Positions 59,834 to 64,000 of a stretch of DNA of 64,000 nucleotides are shown one piece after another. The position numbers were made by a program, and so were the translations under genes. The stretch is from Quadrisphaera setariae (lineage in GTDB: Bacteria > Actinomycetota > Actinomycetes > Actinomycetales > Quadrisphaeraceae): positions 124,001 to 188,000 of the forward strand of contig NZ_VKAC01000012.1 of the NCBI RefSeq assembly GCF_008041935.1. Reading direction: 5' to 3'. Every line of letters begins with the position of its first letter. The stretch's first letter is position 1. The notes beneath the pieces were generated by a model, which was not told the DNA's origin, ran no database searches, and saw nothing but the letters and a program-made list of their open reading frames with translations.

Positions 59834-61330
59834 CTAGGCGCGCGGGACCTCGATGCCGTAGGCGCTGATGCGGCGGTAGACGGTGGCGCGGGAGATGCCG
59901 AGCTGCTCGGCGGCCCGCGCCACCGTCGTCCCCGGCACCGTGAGCGCCCTGACGATCTCGTCGCGCTCGAGGGACTCCAGCCGGCTGAGGCTGCGGCGCG
60001 TGCGCGAGGCGAGGTCCGCCGGCAGGTGCCGCACGTCCACCGCGTCGGTGCGGGCGACGGCCGCCTGCACCACCTGCCGCAGCTGCGTGGCACCACCGGG
60101 CCACGCCGCGGCGCGCAGCACCTGCGCGGCGGCCGGCGTGATCGCCACGTCGCGGTGGCGGTGGACGCGGGCGAAGTGCTCGGCCAGCGGCACGACGTCC
60201 TCGGGCCTGTCGCGCAGCGGAGGCACCTCGACGACGACGTCGACGAGCGCGGCCAGCGCTCCGGGCAGCGCTGCCGCGTCGTGCTCGGTGAGCACGAACG
60301 GCTGCGGTGCGCCGTCGGTGCGCCGCGCGGTGGCCAGGACGCCCGCCAGCTGGTCGGCGGCCCACGCCGGCAGCGCCGAGGTGCCGGACACGACGATGCA
60401 GGCGCCGTCCTCGTGGAGGACCGGTGTCCACGCGGCCAGCCAGGCACCCACCTCGTCGACGCCGGGGGTGCGGGCGGCGAGCAGCGTGCCGCGCAGCTCG
60501 GCGCGGCGGCGGGCGGAGGCCACCAGCGCGGTCTTGCCCGCGCCCGCCTCACCGGCGAGGGCGACGACCCGCCCCGCGAGCATGGCCCGCTCCACCTGCT
60601 CGACCGCTGCGCGCCAGGTGCGGGAGGCGCACGGGTCGGCGGGTCCCGCGGCCCGGGCGGGCACCACGCGGTACACCTGGCCCCGGGGCGCGGCGCGGTC
60701 GGGCAGCGCCCCGGGAGCGGACCCGGTGCCCGTCGTCGTCCTGCTCTGCGCTGGTCCGCCGGTGCGGGCGAGCATGAGCGCCGAGGTGCTGCGGGCCGCG
60801 GTGGTGGCGAGGGCCAGCAGGAGCCCGGAGGACGAGCGCGACCAGGTGGTGAGGTTGACGGTGCCGGCGACGTCACCGGTGCGGGGGTCGAGCACGGGGG
60901 CGGCGGCGCAGGTGTACTCGCGCAGGCTCTCCACGTAGTGCTCCGCGCCGCGCACGAGGCTCGGCGCCCGGTCGGCGAGGGCCAGCCCGAGGCCGTTGGT
61001 GCCGGCGTGGGCCTCGGCGTAGGAGAAGCCGGGCGCGAGGTGCACGCGGTCGAGGGAGCGGTGCATGGCGGCGTCGTCGAGGAAGCGCTGGAGCACCAGC
61101 CCGGTGGCGTCGGTGAGCATCACCCCGACGGGCTCTCCCGCCAGCGTGGAGCGCAGGTCGGCCAGGACGGTGCGGCCGGACTCCACGAAGACCGGGTCGA
61201 CGTCCACGGCGCCGCTGTAGACCGGTGGCACCTCGTCGGGCGGGACCTCCAGGTGCTCGCAGCGCGCCCAGGAGGCCCGCAGCCTCAGCGAGGACTCCGC
61301 CGACGTGCCCGCCAGCGCCTCCGGTGCCAT
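59834..61330 (-). CDS. GAF/AAA/Fis-type transcriptional activator with degenerate ATPase
   Basis: This 498-residue AcoR-like regulator has an N-terminal GAF-type domain (GRTVLADLRSTLAGEPVGVMLTD to AGTVNLTTW), a Walker A GEAGAGKT at residues 260-267, the PPLRDRPEDVVPLAEHF motif and a Fis-type HTH at 479-498 (ISRATVYRRI). The sigma-54 contact GAFTGA is missing and the Walker B position reads ACIVVSG instead of the LFLDE type. The actinobacterial family works without sigma-54. It is divergent from the amidohydrolase and convergent with the dehydrogenase. Confidence 0.83.
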   Translation of the reverse strand: MAPEALAGTSAESSLRLRASWARCEHLEVPPDEVPPVYSGAVDVDPVFVESGRTVLADLRSTLAGEPVGVMLTDATGLVLQRFLDDAAMHRSLDRVHLAPGFSYAEAHAGTNGLGLALADRAPSLVRGAEHYVESLREYTCAAAPVLDPRTGDVAGTVNLTTWSRSSSGLLLALATTAARSTSALMLARTGGPAQSRTTTGTGSAPGALPDRAAPRGQVYRVVPARAAGPADPCASRTWRAAVEQVERAMLAGRVVALAGEAGAGKTALVASARRRAELRGTLLAARTPGVDEVGAWLAAWTPVLHEDGACIVVSGTSALPAWAADQLAGVLATARRTDGAPQPFVLTEHDAAALPGALAALVDVVVEVPPLRDRPEDVVPLAEHFARVHRHRDVAITPAAAQVLRAAAWPGGATQLRQVVQAAVARTDAVDVRHLPADLASRTRRSLSRLESLERDEIVRALTVPGTTVARAAEQLGISRATVYRRISAYGIEVPRA

Positions 61331-61400
61331 GCCCACCCCCGCAGTCGGAGGCTGCGCTGCCCCCAGGTACGACCGAGCCTAAGCGGCGTCAGCCGGCGGC

Positions 61401-61415
61401 GTCTCACAGTGAGAC
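61401..61415. promoter_or_regulatory. Candidate activator-binding palindrome
   Basis: GTCTCAC-A-GTGAGAC is a perfect 7-bp inverted repeat with a one-base spacer. It is in the 165-base divergent region between the regulator and the amidohydrolase. A second 6-bp repeat, CCGCCC...GGGCGG at 61418-61439, adjoins it. TGAGACGT recurs upstream of the dehydrogenase at 58691. Confidence 0.5.
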
Positions 61416-61495
61416 GTCCGCCCTCTGGGACACGGGCGGTCGCGGTGCGACGGTGGAGCAGGAGCGACGAAGCACCACCTCGACGAGGAGGCACC

Positions 61496-62560
61496 GTGTA
61501 CAGCAAGGACGGCACCGACTACTTCATCCTCGACGCGCACATCGCGCTGTGGGACGCCCGCCCGGAGAACCTGCGCAACGTCCACGGCAAGCAGTTCATC
61601 GACTGCTTCTACGACTACCACCGCAACCTCTCGCCGGAGAGCGAGCACTGGGACTACGACCAGTACCTGTACTACTCGGACCGCCTCATGAAGGACCTCT
61701 TCGAGGACGGCTACGTCGACCACGCGATCTTCCAGCCGGCCATCCTCGGCGAGTTCTACAAGAACGGCTTCGGGCAGACCGAGGAGGCCCTCGCCCTGGC
61801 GCAGGCCCACCCGGACAAGCTCACCTACAACCACGCCTTCGACCCGCGCTTCGGCGAGCGGGGCCTGGAGCAGCTGCACCGCGACGCGGAGCGGATGGAC
61901 CTCAAGGGCGTGAAGCTCTACACCGCCGAGTGGCAGGGCGAGTCGCGCGGCTACAAGCTCACCGACCCGTGGACGTACCGCTACCTGGAGGCGTGCCGGG
62001 AGCTGGGCATCAAGAACATCCACGTCCACAAGGGCCCCACCATCCGCCCGCTGGACCGCGACGCCTTCGACGTGGCCGACGTCGACGCCGCGGCGTCGGA
62101 CTTCACCGACCTCAACTTCGTGGTGGAGCACTGCGGGCTGCCGCGCCTGGAGGACTTCTGCTGGATCGCCACGCAGGAGCCCAACGTCTACGCGGGCCTG
62201 GCCGTCGCGATGCCGTTCATCCACTCCCGCCCGCGGTACTTCGCGCAGATCATGGGCGAGCTCATGTACTGGATCGGCGACAGCCGCATCTTCTTCTCCT
62301 CCGACTACGCCATCTGGACGCCCAAGTGGCTGGTGGAGAAGTTCGTCGACTTCCAGATCCCCGAGGACATGACGGAGTACGCGCCGCTCACCACGGACTC
62401 CAAGAAGCGCATCCTCGGCCTCAACGCCGCCGCGCTGTACGACATCCCGGTGCCCGAGCACCTGCAGGTGGCCCCCGAGCCGGTGGACGTGAGGGAGCCC
62501 GCCGTCAAGGCCGACAACGCTCGCACCGCGGACTCCGAGCTGCTGACGGGGATGGCGTGA
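61496..62560 (+). CDS. Amidohydrolase-2 family protein (monooxygenase-cluster type)
   Basis: This 354-residue TIM-barrel amidohydrolase begins MYSKDGTDYFILDAHIALWD. H15 is kept, but the second His of the usual HxH is Ala17. Later metal-site residues appear kept: H176/H178 in HVHKGP, H212 in VEHCGLP and D270 in FSSDYAIW. The sequence strongly resembles amidohydrolases found in propane-type monooxygenase clusters, where their role is unclear. GAGGAGG precedes the GTG. The DUF59 gene overlaps by 4 bases (GTGA). Confidence 0.85.
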   Translation: MYSKDGTDYFILDAHIALWDARPENLRNVHGKQFIDCFYDYHRNLSPESEHWDYDQYLYYSDRLMKDLFEDGYVDHAIFQPAILGEFYKNGFGQTEEALALAQAHPDKLTYNHAFDPRFGERGLEQLHRDAERMDLKGVKLYTAEWQGESRGYKLTDPWTYRYLEACRELGIKNIHVHKGPTIRPLDRDAFDVADVDAAASDFTDLNFVVEHCGLPRLEDFCWIATQEPNVYAGLAVAMPFIHSRPRYFAQIMGELMYWIGDSRIFFSSDYAIWTPKWLVEKFVDFQIPEDMTEYAPLTTDSKKRILGLNAAALYDIPVPEHLQVAPEPVDVREPAVKADNARTADSELLTGMA

Positions 62561-63357
62561 CGGCGCTCGAGCAGCGGACCCGGCTGGAGCAGGAGGCCTG
62601 GGACGCGCTCGGGGTGGTCATGGACCCCGAGCTCGACGAGGCGATCACGTCGCTGGGGTTCGTCCGGTCCCTGGAGGAGCTGGGGGGTCAGGACGACGAC
62701 GGACGCGGGGCGCTGCGGGTGCACCTGCGCCTGCCGACGTCGTTCTGCTCGCCGAACTTCGCCTACCTCATGTGCTCGGACGCCAAGGACGCGCTCGAAG
62801 CGGTGGTGCGTCACCACGGCGGCGGGACCGTCTTGGTCGAGCTCGACGACCACCACGACTCCGACCTCATCAACCGCGGCCTCGCCGCCGACGCCGGGTA
62901 CAGGGGCACCTTCGGGCACGAGGCGGAGTCCGACCTCGACGAGCTGCGCCTGACGTTCCGCCGCAAGGCGCACACGGCCGCCGCCGAGCGGGCGCTCACC
63001 GCGCTGCTGCGGGCGCGCCCCGAGCTCGGCGAGGACGACGTCCACGCCGTGCGGCTGGGCGACCTGCTGCCCGGGGAGGTCACGGCGGCGCTGCTGCGCC
63101 GCCGCTCGGCGCTCGGGCTCAGCACAGCTGACGACGCGCCGGTCGCCGTCGACGACCACGGCGCGCCCGTCCCGCCGTCGGTGGTGGGGATGTGGCTGCG
63201 CAAGGCCCGTTCGACGCGCATCAGCATCGACGGCAACGCGCACTTCTGCCGCGGGCTGCTGGCCACGCGCTACCCGGGGGCCGAGCTCGACCAGGCCCCC
63301 CGCGACGAGGGCACCGCACCGGTCCCGGTGCAGCTGCTCACCCGCCGCCCCGCCTGA
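62557..63357 (+). CDS. DUF59-domain iron-sulfur assembly-like protein
   Basis: This 266-residue protein has an N-terminal DUF59/MIP18-like domain (WDALGVVMDPELDEAITSLGFVRSL, then PTSFCSPNFAYLM with a conserved Cys). An extension of about 150 residues follows, absent in simple DUF59 proteins. The final segment (STRISIDGNAHFCRGLLATRYPGAEL) contains a further Cys. DUF59 proteins support iron-cluster assembly; the family accompanies di-iron monooxygenases. It is coupled to the amidohydrolase gene, and a strong hairpin follows. Confidence 0.75.
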   Translation: MTALEQRTRLEQEAWDALGVVMDPELDEAITSLGFVRSLEELGGQDDDGRGALRVHLRLPTSFCSPNFAYLMCSDAKDALEAVVRHHGGGTVLVELDDHHDSDLINRGLAADAGYRGTFGHEAESDLDELRLTFRRKAHTAAAERALTALLRARPELGEDDVHAVRLGDLLPGEVTAALLRRRSALGLSTADDAPVAVDDHGAPVPPSVVGMWLRKARSTRISIDGNAHFCRGLLATRYPGAELDQAPRDEGTAPVPVQLLTRRPA

Positions 63358-63381
63358 CGCCCCCTCCCCCTCCCTCCTCGT

Positions 63382-63428
63382 CGATCGAGGAAGTCCTGCA
63401 CGGTGCACGTGCAGGACTTCCTCGATCG
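63382..63428. terminator. Terminator hairpin with perfect 20-bp stem
   Basis: The arms 63382-63401 and 63409-63428 are exact reverse complements (CGATCGAGG ... CCTCGATCG) with a 7-base loop. It lies 24 bases after the DUF59 stop and 60 bases before the next start. Confidence 0.75.
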
Positions 63429-63488
63429 TCGTTCGGAGGGAGCGCTCCACGCCCTGCACCACCCCGCGCTGTTCGAAGGAGAGCAGTC

Positions 63489-64000
63489 ATGAAGCGCTTG
63501 CTCGCGCTCGGAGTCTCGATCGGCGTCCTCGCCGGGGTCCTCACCTGGGTCGGCTTCTCCATCCCCGAGGCGGGCACCACCGCCGCGGTGCTCGTGGTCT
63601 GGGTGGGCTTCGCCGCCTGGGCCCTGTTCTACGCCGCCGGGGGCGGCACCGGAGGGCTCGCCAAGACGGTCGCCTCGACGATCTCCGGCGTGGTGTGGGG
63701 GTGGCTGATCATCCAGGCCGCAACCGCAGCCATGAGCGGCAACGCCCTCGTGCTGGGGATCGCCGTGGCCGTGGGTGCGTTCGGGATGTGCGTGCAGGCG
63801 GCGTGGAAGCCGCTGGCCTTCATCCCCGGCGCCTTCGTCGGGGCCGCGTGCTTCTTCGGCACCGGCGCCACGGGCGCAGCCGTGCTGGCGTCGGTGGTCT
63901 CGCTCGTGGTCGGGGCCCTGCTGGCCTTCGCCAGCGAGAAGGGCGCCGACGTCATCGAGCCCCTGCTCGGCAAGGAGCCGGCCCCGGCTCCCACCGCGAG
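63489..64000 (+). CDS. DUF1097 family membrane protein (partial, runs off the window)
   Basis: The open frame has 170 codons without a stop to the end of the window. It begins MKRLLALGVSIGVLAGVLTWVGF and has about five or six hydrophobic segments (VLVVWVGFAAWALFYAA, VVWGWLIIQAATAAMSG, ALVLGIAVAVGAFGMCV, FIPGAFVGAACFF, VLASVVSLVVGALLAF). The C-terminal part is EPLLGKEPAPAPTA. This matches DUF1097. AAGGAG lies 7 bases upstream of the ATG. Function is unknown. Confidence 0.72.
   Translation, partial: MKRLLALGVSIGVLAGVLTWVGFSIPEAGTTAAVLVVWVGFAAWALFYAAGGGTGGLAKTVASTISGVVWGWLIIQAATAAMSGNALVLGIAVAVGAFGMCVQAAWKPLAFIPGAFVGAACFFGTGATGAAVLASVVSLVVGALLAFASEKGADVIEPLLGKEPAPAPTA

Overview
The window is 64 kb of very GC-rich, densely packed actinobacterial chromosome. 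Nearly every third codon position is G or C, GTG starts are common, and many genes overlap by 4 bases (GTGA or ATGA). Diagnostic actinobacterial genes include the qcrC-qcrA-qcrB cytochrome bcc complex with a diheme cytochrome c, cytochrome oxidase subunit IV (CtaF), ClgR, a PimB'-type mannosyltransferase, DUF3043 and a DnaQ/GIY-YIG fusion. The gene order partly follows the mycobacterial and streptomycete backbone, recalled from memory. A member of the Kineosporiaceae and relatives is plausible, but I cannot fix the genus. I see no mobile elements, tRNA or rRNA genes, or CRISPR arrays.

Layout. (1) 1-11.4 kb is mixed metabolism and repair: an IclR regulator, a large Lhr helicase, a DUF4126 membrane protein, an EamA exporter with a GntR/FCD regulator, a zinc cyclase, and an overlapping trio of a conserved protein, an alpha-hydroxy-acid oxidase and an Nei-type glycosylase. 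(2) 11.4-20.8 kb is a minus-strand core block, clgR-cinA-pgsA-rimO-ftsK-rnj-dapA-plsC read right to left. (3) 20.9-29.9 kb carries an esterase, a ROK glucokinase, a long-chain acyl-CoA synthetase, the PimB'-like transferase, a membrane gluzincin, the exonuclease/GIY-YIG fusion and a small Lrp-type ligand-binding protein. (4) 29.9-39.1 kb holds trpD and the respiratory chain: ctaE-qcrC-qcrA-qcrB on plus, converging on ctaC-ctaD-ctaF on minus. The only long non-coding stretch (35438-35991) lies between them, with two strong hairpins and four copies of a 25-bp repeat. (5) 39.3-49.9 kb: aat, erpA, glycerate kinase, an M20 peptidase, a cation exporter, DUF3043, a NYN-like protein, an ABC-F ATPase, an M50 protease and pepA. 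(6) 50-58.7 kb: lpdA, a two-lipoyl-domain E2, a TIGR01777 oxidoreductase, a pseudokinase, an FAD amine-oxidase-like enzyme, a Gfo/Idh oxidoreductase and lipB. (7) 58.8-63.4 kb is an accessory-looking cassette: alcohol dehydrogenase, a GAF/AAA/Fis regulator, an amidohydrolase and a DUF59 protein. Such genes accompany soluble di-iron (propane/acetone-type) monooxygenases in other actinobacteria, yet no monooxygenase is present here. A DUF1097 membrane protein runs off the right edge.

How it fits together. ctaCDEF plus qcrCAB encode a complete bcc-aa3 respiratory supercomplex. lpdA, the E2 and lipB are the lipoate-dependent dehydrogenase components and the lipoyl-assembly enzyme; lipA, normally next to lipB, is missing at the junction where the cassette sits. 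The most notable observations are that orphan cassette with its degenerate activator and palindrome, a 17-bp lipB/gfo intergenic gap in which two leaderless promoters share a -10, the catalytically dead kinase-like receptor, a GntR-type operator at an exporter start, and the structured repeat cluster behind qcrB.
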